NCBI GenBank assembly: GCA_001871815.1
Contig: MNVP01000085.1
Span: 1 to 35,115 of the forward strand
Source of the DNA: Candidatus Omnitrophica bacterium CG1_02_40_15
Lineage (GTDB): Bacteria; Omnitrophota; Gorgyraeia; Gorgyraeales; Gorgyraeaceae
Direction: 5' to 3'
Length of the DNA: 35,115 nucleotides
A program made the position numbers and the translations under genes. Below the pieces are notes generated by a model. That model did not search any database and was not told the DNA's origin. It saw nothing but the letters and a program-made list of their open reading frames with translations. Positions within the stretch are counted from its first letter, which is position 1. Every line of letters begins with the position of its first letter. Positions 8,265 through 16,490 of this stretch are shown here, piece by piece.

Positions 8265-9415
8265 AGAGGGGACATTTTCCTGAGTTTTTCTACTATAGGC
8301 GGGATTTCAACCAGGCAATAATCTACATCCTCTTCTTGGTTCTCGTAGCCAAAAGAAAATCTCACAGATGCCTGGGCCATATCAGGAGGAACGCCCATTG
8401 CTTGTAACACATGCGATGGTTCAAGGGACCCCGAAGTGCAGGCAGAGCCTGTTGAAGCACATATTCCTTTCATATCAAAATTCAACACCATTGATTCGCC
8501 TTCTACATACCTGAAACTAATATTCAATGTGTTTGAAAGCCGATTCTCAGGGTGTCCGTTAAGATATATCTCTTTTAAACTTTTATTTAGCCCTTCCCAC
8601 ATTTTTTTTGTAAGCTTTTTTAAATGAGAGTCATTCTTTTTCATATCCCTATGAGCTATCTCAACAGCTTTTGCAAAACCAACAATGCCAGGGACATTCT
8701 CTGTGCCTGCCCTTTTATTTCTTTCGTGATGGCCGCCATGTTGAAAAGGAGTTATCTTCACGCCTTTTCTAAGATACAGGGCGCCTATGCCTTTTGGCCC
8801 ATAAACCTTATGGCCTGAAAAAGAACAAAGGTCAATCCCAAGCTCTTCCACATCTATCGGCAGTTTACCCAGGACCTGAACGCTATCTGTATGAAAATAT
8901 ATTTTATTTTCGGCCGCTATTTTAGCAATCTCTTTTATAGGCTGTATAGCGCCAGTCTCATTATTTGCAAACATAATAGATATAAGAACCGTATCCTTTC
9001 TTATGGCATCTTTTAATTTATTAAGGTCTACTATGCCCTGCTTATCTACAGGGAGATATGTGACATCAAAGCCTAATTCTTTTTCTATAAATCTGCATGG
9101 CTCTAAAATTGCCAGATGTTCTATGCTGGATGTTATTACATGCCTTCCTTTATTTAGATTCGCCATTGCAATGCCTTTTATGGCAAAATTATTTGCTTCT
9201 GTGCCGCCCGAAGTAAATATAATATCAGTGGCCTCTGTGCCTAGCGCATCCCCTATCACTTCTCTTGCCTCATCTATTGCATGCCTCGCTTTCTGGCCCA
9301 TGGAATACACGCTTGAGGCATTTCCATAATCTTGTGTAAAATACGGCATCATTGCTTCTAATACTTCTTTGCGAACAGGTGTCGTGGCATTATGGTCAAG
9401 ATATATTTGTTTCAT
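8258..9415 (-). CDS. Cysteine desulfurase (NifS/IscS type)
   Basis: A PLP enzyme releasing sulfur from cysteine as a persulfide for Fe-S clusters and thio-modified tRNA. Key residues: H100 in SSIEH (stacks on PLP), the PLP lysine K203 in SFSGHKVYGPKG and the active cysteine C326 in TGSACTSG. Length 385 is typical. It has a strong ribosome site (GAAGGAGGAGC) before ATG 9415 and lies 15 bases after metG. No IscU scaffold or MnmA is in the window, so the exact role (iscS versus nifS) is open. Confidence 0.93.
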   Translation of the reverse strand: MKQIYLDHNATTPVRKEVLEAMMPYFTQDYGNASSVYSMGQKARHAIDEAREVIGDALGTEATDIIFTSGGTEANNFAIKGIAMANLNKGRHVITSSIEHLAILEPCRFIEKELGFDVTYLPVDKQGIVDLNKLKDAIRKDTVLISIMFANNETGAIQPIKEIAKIAAENKIYFHTDSVQVLGKLPIDVEELGIDLCSFSGHKVYGPKGIGALYLRKGVKITPFQHGGHHERNKRAGTENVPGIVGFAKAVEIAHRDMKKNDSHLKKLTKKMWEGLNKSLKEIYLNGHPENRLSNTLNISFRYVEGESMVLNFDMKGICASTGSACTSGSLEPSHVLQAMGVPPDMAQASVRFSFGYENQEEDVDYCLVEIPPIVEKLRKMSPLC

Positions 9416-9430
9416 ATTTTGCTCCTCCTT

Positions 9431-10963
9431 CTATCCGATTCGAGGGAACAACGGCGTTCCCTTGTTAATCTTCGTGCCTGGTTTCAATAAACCCCATTTT
9501 AAATCGCTGAAATTCCTCTTTTCTGTATTCTCAAGGCCAAGCTGCCCTGCTATCTTAACGGATGTATCCGGCATGAACGGCATCAATGCTACTGACACCA
9601 TCCTCAAGATTTCGCAAAGGTCGTACATCATATCTTTTAAATCATCCTGCTTATCTTCCTTTGATAGTTTCCACGGCGCTTTCTGCTCTATGAATTTATT
9701 TGCCATATTTATTAGGTCCCATATGCTGTTTAGGCCATAGCTGAAATCTATGCTATCCATGCCTTTTTTGATTTCAGAATCAAGGCCGCAAGCTTTATCA
9801 ATAAGCGCCTTAGTAATTTCGCCGGAATACTTTAAATCCCTTCTTTTAGGCACAAACCCAGCGAAATATTTTTCTACCATTGTCAAAGTCCTGTGCAAAA
9901 GATTGCCCAGGTCATTTGCGAGATCGCTATTAATCCTAGCGATCAGCGCTTCTTCTGAAAACGACCCATCTACGCCAAACTGCGCCTCTTTTAGAAGGAA
10001 GAATCTATAAGCATCCACGCCGAACATGGAAACCATATCTCTAGGGTCTACAACATTGCCTTTTGACTTGGACATCTTGTCTCCACCCACCTTCCACCAT
10101 CCATGGGCAAACACTGTCATGGGCGGCTCCAGGCCTATTGCATGAAGCATTATGGGCCAGTAAACAGTATGCGGCCTAAGAATATCTTTACCTATCATAT
10201 GCATATCAGCTGGCCAGAATTTTTTAAATTTTCCAGGATTATCTTTATAACCGCAAACGCTTATATAATTTATCAGGGCGTCAAACCATACATATGTAAC
10301 ATGATCTTTGCTGAACGGGATATCAATGCCCCATGAAAGCCTTGAGGCCGGCCTGGATATGCACAGATCGTTCAAAGGATTTTTAAGAAAACTCAGCATC
10401 TCGTTTTTCCTTATAGCAGGTTTTATAAAATCCTCATGCGAATTTATATAATCTATAAGCCAGTTCTGGTACTTGGAAAGCCTGAAAAAGAAATTCTTTT
10501 CTTTTATCTCTTCTACCTTGCGCTTGCAATCAGGGCATAGATCATCTGCTAACTGGGCCTTTGTCCAGAAACTTTCGCATGGCGTGCAATACCAGCCGCT
10601 GTATTCGCCTCCATAAAGATCCCCCTTTTTGTAAAGTATATTAAGGATATCCTTTACTACATCTTCGTGCCTTTTTTCCGTAGTGCGGATAAAATCATCA
10701 TAGGATATATCCAATCTTTTCCAGAGGTCTTTAAATATAGGCACAACGCTGTCCACAAATGCCTTGGGCTCCATGGCTTTTGATTCAGCTACATCTTTTA
10801 TCTTCTGGCCATGCTCATCAGTGCCTGTAGTAAATAAAACTTCATAGCCCATAAGCCGTTTATATCTTGCAAGGGTATCGCAGGCTATGTTTGTATAAGA
10901 ATGCCCTATGTGAGGCGTGCTATTTACATAATATAATGGCGTAGTAATGTAAAATTTATCCAT
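9431..10963 (-). CDS. metG: Methionyl-tRNA synthetase
   Basis: Charges tRNA-Met. Class I motifs are HIGH at residues 18-21 and KMSKS at 296-300; the zinc knuckle uses C126, C129, C143 and C146, with only the first sub-domain cluster (one-zinc type). The 510 residues end at the usual LFPRI motif, with no C-terminal tRNA-binding (Arc1p-like) domain. The start ATG 10963 has only a weak ribosome site because a long palindrome adjoins it. The gene lies downstream of ricT and upstream of the cysteine desulfurase. Confidence 0.97.
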   Translation of the reverse strand: MDKFYITTPLYYVNSTPHIGHSYTNIACDTLARYKRLMGYEVLFTTGTDEHGQKIKDVAESKAMEPKAFVDSVVPIFKDLWKRLDISYDDFIRTTEKRHEDVVKDILNILYKKGDLYGGEYSGWYCTPCESFWTKAQLADDLCPDCKRKVEEIKEKNFFFRLSKYQNWLIDYINSHEDFIKPAIRKNEMLSFLKNPLNDLCISRPASRLSWGIDIPFSKDHVTYVWFDALINYISVCGYKDNPGKFKKFWPADMHMIGKDILRPHTVYWPIMLHAIGLEPPMTVFAHGWWKVGGDKMSKSKGNVVDPRDMVSMFGVDAYRFFLLKEAQFGVDGSFSEEALIARINSDLANDLGNLLHRTLTMVEKYFAGFVPKRRDLKYSGEITKALIDKACGLDSEIKKGMDSIDFSYGLNSIWDLINMANKFIEQKAPWKLSKEDKQDDLKDMMYDLCEILRMVSVALMPFMPDTSVKIAGQLGLENTEKRNFSDLKWGLLKPGTKINKGTPLFPRIG

Positions 10964-10971
10964 TTCTTTGG

Positions 10972-11019
10972 CAAGACCAGGTCTTGGTCACAGTTTACTG
11001 TGCTCAAGACCTGGTCTTG
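10972..11019. repeat. Perfect 15-bp inverted repeat between ricT and metG
   Basis: CAAGACCAGGTCTTG and CAAGACCTGGTCTTG are exact reverse complements, with a nested CACAGT/ACTGTG stem in the loop. Each arm is itself nearly palindromic. It fills the whole gap. Confidence 0.9.
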
Positions 11020-11022
11020 ATC

Positions 11023-11808
11023 TCACTTGTTGTAATCTAGTTCTATATGTTTTCCTTCTTCTAATTCAATGGTAACCTTTCGCTTCAATGCATTTACGCT
11101 TATGACCTTGCCTTTGCCTTCAGGTAAAGTTATTTTTTCGCCTTCTCTCGGCAGGCCTTTCAAATATTTCTTATAATTTTCATATTCGTAAGAGAGGCAG
11201 CACATGAGCCTGCCGCATACGCCAGAAATCTTAGTGGGGTTCAGAGACAGATTCTGTTCCTTTGCCATTCTGATGGTCACTGCGTCAAAACCTTTCAAAA
11301 AACTGGCGCAGCAGAGAGGCCTTCCGCAATGCCCGAATCCCCCAAGCATCCTTGCCTCGTCTCTCACGCCTATTTGTTTCAGCTCTATCCTGACTTTGAA
11401 GATATGCGCAAGGTCTTTTACCAGCTCCCTGAAATCAACCCTGTCCTCAGAAATGAAATAAAAAATAAGCTTTGTTCCATCAAATGAATACTCGGCGTCG
11501 ATAAGTTTCATATCCAGCTTCCGTTCCTGTATTTTTTTAACGCATATCTGGAACGCGTCTTTAGTGCGCTTTTTATTTCCCATTATCTGATTTATATCTT
11601 CCTGAGTAGCGACGCGTATAATCTTTTTTAAAGGCTTCTTAAGCTCTTCATCGGGAACCTTTTCAGGCATACTTATAACCTGCGCATAGTCCTGGCCTCT
11701 TTCAGCGTCTATTATCACATAATCGCCTACCTTGGCTTCCAGGCCATTCGCATCATACAAGGCTATATTGCCTGATTCCCTTATCCTCAATTCTATAATT
11801 CCATGCAT
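11023..11808 (-). CDS. ricT: PSP1-domain protein, RicT (YaaT)-like
   Basis: The protein carries the PSP1 domain with the cysteine motifs GHCGRPLCCASFLKGF and GVCGRLMCCLSYEYE, which in Bacillus RicT join with RicA/RicF to bind [4Fe-4S] clusters and help RNase Y mature mRNAs. Length from ATG 11808 is 261 residues. That ATG has AAAGG about 8 bases upstream; in-frame TTG/GTG codons at 11838-11833 lie in a palindrome and are less likely. Order holB-ricT-metG resembles the Bacillus holB-yaaT-yabA region. The cellular role here is inferred from the family. Confidence 0.9.
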   Translation of the reverse strand: MHGIIELRIRESGNIALYDANGLEAKVGDYVIIDAERGQDYAQVISMPEKVPDEELKKPLKKIIRVATQEDINQIMGNKKRTKDAFQICVKKIQERKLDMKLIDAEYSFDGTKLIFYFISEDRVDFRELVKDLAHIFKVRIELKQIGVRDEARMLGGFGHCGRPLCCASFLKGFDAVTIRMAKEQNLSLNPTKISGVCGRLMCCLSYEYENYKKYLKGLPREGEKITLPEGKGKVISVNALKRKVTIELEEGKHIELDYNK

Positions 11809-11823
11809 ATCTATTGCCTTTCT

Positions 11824-11962
11824 AACTGAAACCACCAATGCATTTTAACATATCGAGAGTGGTTTCAGTTACCCCGAGCAAGCGAAGCGCGTCGAGGGGT
11901 TACCCTTCGACTACGCTCAGGGTAAATGCGCCATATGTTAAAGTGCAATTGTGGGCGCATTT
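11824..11962. repeat. Composite of four hairpins between holB and ricT
   Basis: In order: AACTGAAACCA/TGGTTTCAGTT (11824-11834, 11860-11870); ACCCCGAG with GTCGAGGGGT (11871-11900, imperfect); ACCCT-AGGGT around TCGACTACGCTC (11902-11923); AAATGCGCC/GGCGCATTT (11924-11932, 11954-11962). The last one extends into the 3' end of holB and encodes its final residues. Confidence 0.8.
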
Positions 11963-12921
11963 AACTCAAGCGCCATATTGAAAAGCGCCATCTTTGGGTT
12001 TATATTTCTCCTTACATAATTTATAGTATTCATGACACTGGAGATATCCCTCCCTAGCTTATCTGCGGAAAACCTGGCAGAATAAGAAAATATCTCCTCC
12101 ATCCTGTCCACATTCAGAAAAAGGGCTTCCTCTTCTGTAAATTTTGCCACAAGTAAATCCCTGTACCAGAATAAAAGCATCTGGAGAGATTCTTCCATGT
12201 CAGAGTATTTTTTATCATCGCAAACTTCTTCCCTAAAGATGGCCCTCTTTCTGAAGAAAAAATCATTCAACATTCTGTCCCTTTCTCTGATCCTATCCTT
12301 ATCTTTAAAGGCTATGGCCCTGCCATGGCTTCCAAGCGCCATATGCGAAAATAAGACAGCTTCACTTTCATTAAAACCATGCCTTTTAATGAGAAGCTCC
12401 TGAATCTGAGCCTGCCCTAAAAGATTGAATTTCACTGCCTTACACCTGGAAATAACAGTCGGCAAAATTCCGGAAACGGCCGAAGTAGTCAATATAAATA
12501 CCTGGTTTTCGCGAGGCTCTTCCAGAATCTTTAAAAGGGCATTCTGGGATTCTTCATTCATGTCCTCTGCTTCAGTTATTATAAAAATCTTTTTCCTGGC
12601 TTCATACGGTTTCAGGCTCGCCTGATAAATTATATCCCTTATTCTATCTATCTTAATGAAACTGGATTCTTTTTCTTTCTGGATAACAAAGAGATCCGGA
12701 TGGTTCAAAGATTTTATTTTTCTGCACGAAATACATTCTTCGCACGCATCCAACCCTTTCTTTTCGCAATTAATAGCCTTGGCAAATTCTATGCTTACAG
12801 CCTGTTTTCCAACGCCCATGGGGCCGACAAAAAGATATGAACCATTAACCTCATCTTTTCTTATCATGCCCTGCAATAATCTTATTGCCCTGTCTTGGCC
12901 TACAATATTTTTTAATGACAT
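11938..12921 (-). CDS. holB: DNA polymerase III delta-prime subunit
   Basis: A clamp-loader AAA+ subunit. The N-terminal domain has a degenerate P-loop, GPMGVGKQ (33-40), with Gln where Thr/Ser would sit, as expected for the non-hydrolysing delta-prime. The four zinc-binding cysteines are C52, C60, C63 and C66. ALLKILEEP and SRCKAVKF (sensor-1/SRC motif) are conserved. The start overlaps tmk by 10 bases, as in the common tmk-holB pairing. The C-terminal LNAPTIAL is encoded within a palindrome. Confidence 0.93.
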   Translation of the reverse strand: MSLKNIVGQDRAIRLLQGMIRKDEVNGSYLFVGPMGVGKQAVSIEFAKAINCEKKGLDACEECISCRKIKSLNHPDLFVIQKEKESSFIKIDRIRDIIYQASLKPYEARKKIFIITEAEDMNEESQNALLKILEEPRENQVFILTTSAVSGILPTVISRCKAVKFNLLGQAQIQELLIKRHGFNESEAVLFSHMALGSHGRAIAFKDKDRIRERDRMLNDFFFRKRAIFREEVCDDKKYSDMEESLQMLLFWYRDLLVAKFTEEEALFLNVDRMEEIFSYSARFSADKLGRDISSVMNTINYVRRNINPKMALFNMALELNAPTIAL

Positions 12922-13532
12922 ATTTTTAAAGCAGCTTTTCTTATTTCTTTTTGTACCTGTCCTATTTCGCCGGTTGAAGACAAAACTTTTACTCTTTTGG
13001 GCTCTTTTTTTGCAATAGAAAGATAACCGTTTCTTACCTTATTGTGATAGAGAATTGATTTGCGCTCCATCCTGTCTTTGGACCTGCCAGCCCTTAAAAG
13101 CCCTTGCTTGGCGTCTATATCAAGTAAAAAGGTTATGTCAGGCTTCAAGCCTTTTGTAACAATGCTTGTTATGTTATCTATAACCTTCAGATCCATACCT
13201 CCGGCATATCCCTGGTAAGCAAGAGTGGCGTCGGTAAATCTATCGCATATGACAATCTTCTTTTGTCCAAGGCTAGGCAAAATCTTTTGTTTTACTATCT
13301 GCGCTCTGGCTGCCATATATAAGAGCATCTCACAGCCTACATCCATGCCTTTATTCTTTGGGTCCAATAGGATATTGCGTATCTTTTCGTTGATCAGAGT
13401 GCCGCCTGGTTCGCGCGTATGTAAAACTTTAAAGCCCTTTTTACGCAAAAACCCGCACAACAGTTTAGAATGCGTTGTCTTTCCGCTTCCTTCCGGGCCT
13501 TCGAATGTTATGAATAATCCGCGTTTTAGCAT
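12912..13532 (-). CDS. tmk: Thymidylate kinase
   Basis: Phosphorylates dTMP to dTDP. FEGPEGSGKTT (P-loop, 12-20), the DR(F/Y) site in CDRFTDATLAYQG, TREPGGT and the LID region near RAGRSKDRME are all visible. I start at ATG 13532 (MLKRGLF) because the homology begins there; an in-frame GTG at 13565 adds 11 residues that fall inside a large fold-back repeat. No clear ribosome site is seen for either start. It overlaps holB at its 3' end. Confidence 0.94.
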   Translation of the reverse strand: MLKRGLFITFEGPEGSGKTTHSKLLCGFLRKKGFKVLHTREPGGTLINEKIRNILLDPKNKGMDVGCEMLLYMAARAQIVKQKILPSLGQKKIVICDRFTDATLAYQGYAGGMDLKVIDNITSIVTKGLKPDITFLLDIDAKQGLLRAGRSKDRMERKSILYHNKVRNGYLSIAKKEPKRVKVLSSTGEIGQVQKEIRKAALKICH

Positions 13533-13542
13533 AATATCTGAT

Positions 13543-13723
13543 TTTGTGCTGGGGCCATTCGGCACAGAGATGGTTTCGCCGTGCGCTACGGTTTACGGTT
13601 CGTTTTTTATACTGTAGGTAGCCTTGACAGTATAAAAAACTTCGCCGTAACCCCTTGCGCACCTATATTTAAAGAATCCATTATGCCGAAACCTCTCAAA
13701 TGTGCCTCAGGCCCCAGCGCAAA
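13543..13723. repeat. About 180-bp imperfect fold-back element between cysS and tmk
   Basis: Outer arms TTTGTGCTGGGGCC (13543-13556) and GGCCCCAGCGCAAA (13710-13723) pair; inner segments pair through GGTTTCG/CGAAACC and TTACGG/CCGTAA. The centre is a perfect 14-bp stem, GTTTTTTATACTGT (13602-13615) with its complement (13627-13640). It fills the gap and reaches into the alternative tmk start. Confidence 0.85.
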
Positions 13724-13725
13724 GC

Positions 13726-15132
13726 CTATCTCCTTCTCCATGTTGTTCCATTTTTTGTATCTTCTAAGATAATCCCTTTTTCTTCTAATTCTTTTCTGAT
13801 CCTGTCAGCCTCTTTAAAATCTCTATTTTTCCTAGCCATATTTCTTGAATTAATCATATTTTCTATTTCTACTTCCTTCGACGAATCTATGCCGCTAACC
13901 TTTTGCTCAAACAAACCAAACACATTGCCCAACTCCATCAAAACATCTTTTGCATTATTTAAATCTATTTCTGTAAAATTTTTGTTAATATACGTAACTA
14001 AATCGAACAGCGCTGCAAGCGCTTCGGGCATATTAAAATTATCATCCATTGCTTCTTCAAATTTTTTGCGAAATTCTCCTATTTCTTTTTTATTTGTCTC
14101 TTTTAACTTTTCACCTTTAACCTTAAACCTTAAACCATCTATTTTCTGTAAAAGTATACTAAACCTCTCCCACGCCTTTTTTACCTCATCCATCTTTTCC
14201 CACGAAAAATCAACTGGATGCGAATAGTGCGTTTGCAAAAATAATATTTTAAGGGCATCGGCAGGATATTTTGCCAAAATATCCTCAATAGCAATAAAAT
14301 TCCCCAGACTTTTGGCCATCTTTTCTTTATTAATAGTCAAAAGGCCGTTATGTATCCAATAACGGGCAAATTTCTTTCCTGCGCCTTCTGACTGGGCTAC
14401 CTCATTTTCGTGATGCGGAAAAACAAGGTCTATCCCGCCTCCATGTATGTCAAATTCATCCCCTAAAATATCAGAGCTCATAACAGAACATTCTATATGC
14501 CAGCCAGGCCTGCCATTTCCCCAAGGGCTAGGCCATGAGGGTTCATCTGGTTTTACTGATTTCCATAAAGCAAAATCTAGAGGGTCAATTTTATTTTCTC
14601 CCTGGATAACCCTTGCGCCTGATCCCAGCATTTCAAAACTTTGATTGGACAATTTCCCATAACCATTGGCTTTCCGCACATTAAAATATACATCGCCGGC
14701 CGATGCATAAGCCACTCCGGCCTGTATCAATATTTTTATAAAATTTTCCATCTCCTCTATATATTCTGTGGCCTTTGGCTCTTTATCAGGCTGCATAATG
14801 CCAAGCTTTTCCATGTATTCATGATAAATTTTAAGATATTTATCTGAAATATCCTTTACTGCGATATTTAAATCTTCCCCTTTAAATTCCTCTTTTGCCT
14901 TATTGATTATTTTATCGTCAACATCTGTAACATTTCTGACAAACTTAACTTTATAATCTTTATATATAAAATAACGGCGGATAACATCGAATGCGTAAGC
15001 GCTCCTTGCATGGCCTATATGAGGCGCATCATAAACAGTAGGCCCGCATACATATATCCCAACATTGCCTTCTTTTAGAGGCTTAAATTCTTCTTTTTTT
15101 CTTGTAAGGGTATTGTATATTTTTAAGCTCAT
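13726..15132 (-). CDS. cysS: Cysteinyl-tRNA synthetase
   Basis: Charges tRNA-Cys. HIGH at 38-41, KMSKS variant KMAKS at 271-275, and zinc ligands C29, C215 and H240 are present. From ATG 15132 the protein has 468 residues, which is normal. ATG overlaps the ispF stop (ATGA), supporting this start over GTG 15144. Residues about 332-344 (FKVKGEKLKE area) in the linker after the anticodon-binding start are coded by a heptad tandem repeat of the GGTTTAA type. The C-terminus NGTTWRRR is the usual family ending. Confidence 0.96.
   Translation of the reverse strand: MSLKIYNTLTRKKEEFKPLKEGNVGIYVCGPTVYDAPHIGHARSAYAFDVIRRYFIYKDYKVKFVRNVTDVDDKIINKAKEEFKGEDLNIAVKDISDKYLKIYHEYMEKLGIMQPDKEPKATEYIEEMENFIKILIQAGVAYASAGDVYFNVRKANGYGKLSNQSFEMLGSGARVIQGENKIDPLDFALWKSVKPDEPSWPSPWGNGRPGWHIECSVMSSDILGDEFDIHGGGIDLVFPHHENEVAQSEGAGKKFARYWIHNGLLTINKEKMAKSLGNFIAIEDILAKYPADALKILFLQTHYSHPVDFSWEKMDEVKKAWERFSILLQKIDGLRFKVKGEKLKETNKKEIGEFRKKFEEAMDDNFNMPEALAALFDLVTYINKNFTEIDLNNAKDVLMELGNVFGLFEQKVSGIDSSKEVEIENMINSRNMARKNRDFKEADRIRKELEEKGIILEDTKNGTTWRRR
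14101..14137. repeat. Heptad tandem repeat inside cysS
   Basis: On the minus strand the units GGTTTAA, GGTTTAA, GGTTAAA, GGTGAAA and AGTTAAA follow one another every 7 bases. They stay in frame with cysS and fall in a linker region of the enzyme. Confidence 0.75.
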
Positions 15133-15599
15133 GCTGTTAAACACGCAATCGCGTATGCCGCAAGCGCTTCGCCTCTTCCGATTGCTCCAATGCCTTCCTG
15201 CGTTGTAGCCTTTACGCTTACGCTATCCATAGCTATGCCTAGCGTTGCTGATATTTCTCTTCTCATTCTGTCTTTGAAAGGCGCTATCTTCGGCTCTTCC
15301 AGTATAATCACAGAATCCACGTATTCCACCTTGAAGCCTTTTTTCTGTATCTTTTTTGAAACCTCTTTTAAAAGTTCTGCGCTGGATATATTCAGGTACC
15401 TGTCATCATTCACTGGAAATTGATGGCCTATATCATCCATGCCTCCTGCCCCTAAAATCGCATCGCATATTGCATGAAGAAGCGCATCTCCGTCAGAATG
15501 GCCTTCCAGGCCTTTTATATGAGGGATTTCAACGCCTCCCAGCATAAGAGGTTTTCCTTCTACGAACCTGTGAATGTCATAACCAATGCCAACTCGCAT
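15129..15599 (-). CDS. ispF: 2-C-methyl-D-erythritol 2,4-cyclodiphosphate synthase
   Basis: Fifth enzyme of the MEP isoprenoid pathway. Metal ligands GYDIH (D8, H10) and H42, and the motifs HSDGDALLHAICDAILG, DIGHQFP and ATTQEGIGAIGRGEA are all present. The start ATG 15599 has GGAGGT four bases upstream; the GTG at 15611 lies in that ribosome site. 156 residues is normal. It follows ispD in the same direction and its stop overlaps cysS. Confidence 0.97.
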   Translation of the reverse strand: MRVGIGYDIHRFVEGKPLMLGGVEIPHIKGLEGHSDGDALLHAICDAILGAGGMDDIGHQFPVNDDRYLNISSAELLKEVSKKIQKKGFKVEYVDSVIILEEPKIAPFKDRMRREISATLGIAMDSVSVKATTQEGIGAIGRGEALAAYAIACLTA

Positions 15600-15626
15600 A
15601 TGTACCTCCACTAGAACAGCATGTTA

Positions 15627-15713
15627 TAGCGAATAGCGTATAGCGGATAGCGGATAGGTCTTTTTGCATGGAATTTTTTCTATACGCTATCCGCTCTACG
15701 CTAAACGCTATAA
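15627..15713. repeat. Heptad palindrome, TAGCGNW family (copy 3)
   Basis: Units tagcgaa, tagcgta, tagcgga and tagcgga lead to a loop GGTCTTTTTGCATGGAATTT, then inverted units back. The same loop recurs in the copy at 20339-20415, so the two share recent origin. The repeat supplies the TAG stop of ispD. Confidence 0.92.
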
Positions 15714-16405
15714 CACTTATTTCTTCTTTTTTCAATAAGTATCTTTGCTAACTCTAAATCTTCTCTTGTCGTAATTTTTATATTGCTGTAAGAACCCATT
15801 ACAATCTTTGGTTTCACCCCGATTCTTTCTACAAGGCTAGAATCATCTGTTGCAATAATTTTTTTCTTCCTGGCAATTTTATACGCCTTTTCTATCAGAT
15901 CCTTTTTGAAAACCTGAGGCGTCTGAGCTTCCCAAAAATATTTCCTTAAAGGGGTATTTTTGATAAAACCATCTTTGCCTACAAATTTCAAAGTAGGCTT
16001 CACAGGAACAGCTGCTACCGCAGCCCTGAACATGGACGCCTCTCTTAATAACGTTTCGATAAGTTCATTTGTAATAAAAGGCCTTATGCCGTCATGGATT
16101 AAAACATAATCTATATTTCCTGAAACAGCCCTTAGCGCGTTGTAAACAGAATCGCTGCGTTCCTTGCCTCCGATCACAAGCCTTGCCTTTTTAATATTAT
16201 ACTTCTCGATTATTTCTTTCCGGGCTTTATTTAATTTATCTTTTCCTACGCTGACCCATATCTCGGCTATATCTTTGTTTTTGGAAAGCGCTATTAAGGT
16301 GCGAGCAAGTATGGGTTTATCGCCAAGAGTTATGTAAGGTTTTTGTATCCTTGATCTTAATCTGGCGCCTGTACCTGCGCTCGGGACAATAGCTGCTACT
16401 CTCAT
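15701..16405 (-). CDS. ispD: 2-C-methyl-D-erythritol 4-phosphate cytidylyltransferase
   Basis: Third enzyme of the MEP pathway. The nucleotide-binding motif AGTGARLRSRIQKPY is near the N-terminus; LVIGGKERSDSVYNAL and LIHDGIRPFI are conserved, as is AQTPQVFKKDLI. 234 residues is typical. The start ATG 16405 has no ribosome site; an AGCTTATA-type heptad repeat lies directly upstream. The last codons and TAG are in the TAGCGNW palindrome. Confidence 0.96.
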   Translation of the reverse strand: MRVAAIVPSAGTGARLRSRIQKPYITLGDKPILARTLIALSKNKDIAEIWVSVGKDKLNKARKEIIEKYNIKKARLVIGGKERSDSVYNALRAVSGNIDYVLIHDGIRPFITNELIETLLREASMFRAAVAAVPVKPTLKFVGKDGFIKNTPLRKYFWEAQTPQVFKKDLIEKAYKIARKKKIIATDDSSLVERIGVKPKIVMGSYSNIKITTREDLELAKILIEKRRNKCYSV

Positions 16406-16414
16406 AAATTCAAA

Positions 16415-16475
16415 AAGCTATAAGCCGTAAGCTATAAGTTTTAAGCTTAAAACTTATAGCTTATAACTTAAAGCT
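16415..16475. repeat. Heptad palindrome of the GCTATAA type (copy 1)
   Basis: Units GCTATAA, GCCGTAA, GCTATAA, GTTTTAA follow one another and are then mirrored (ACTTATA, GCTTATA, ACTTAAA). It shares the 7-base period of the TAGCGNW repeats but not their sequence. It fills the gap between yacL and ispD. Confidence 0.85.
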
Positions 16476-16490
16476 AAATTTTTTGACTTT

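Noticed and set aside
9443-9462. Palindrome AGGGAAC/GTTCCCT at the end of metG as another repeat insertion
   Set aside because: The encoded LFPRI is the normal conserved end of methionyl-tRNA synthetase, so the inverted repeat is probably coincidental.
13465-13662. Small minus-strand open frame (about 65 codons) between cysS and tmk
   Set aside because: It is created by the fold-back repeat and overlaps tmk in another frame; the peptide has no recognisable features.
4700-14900. Plus-strand open frames opposite the core genes
   Set aside because: They are mirror frames of well-recognised minus-strand proteins, without ribosome sites or family motifs.
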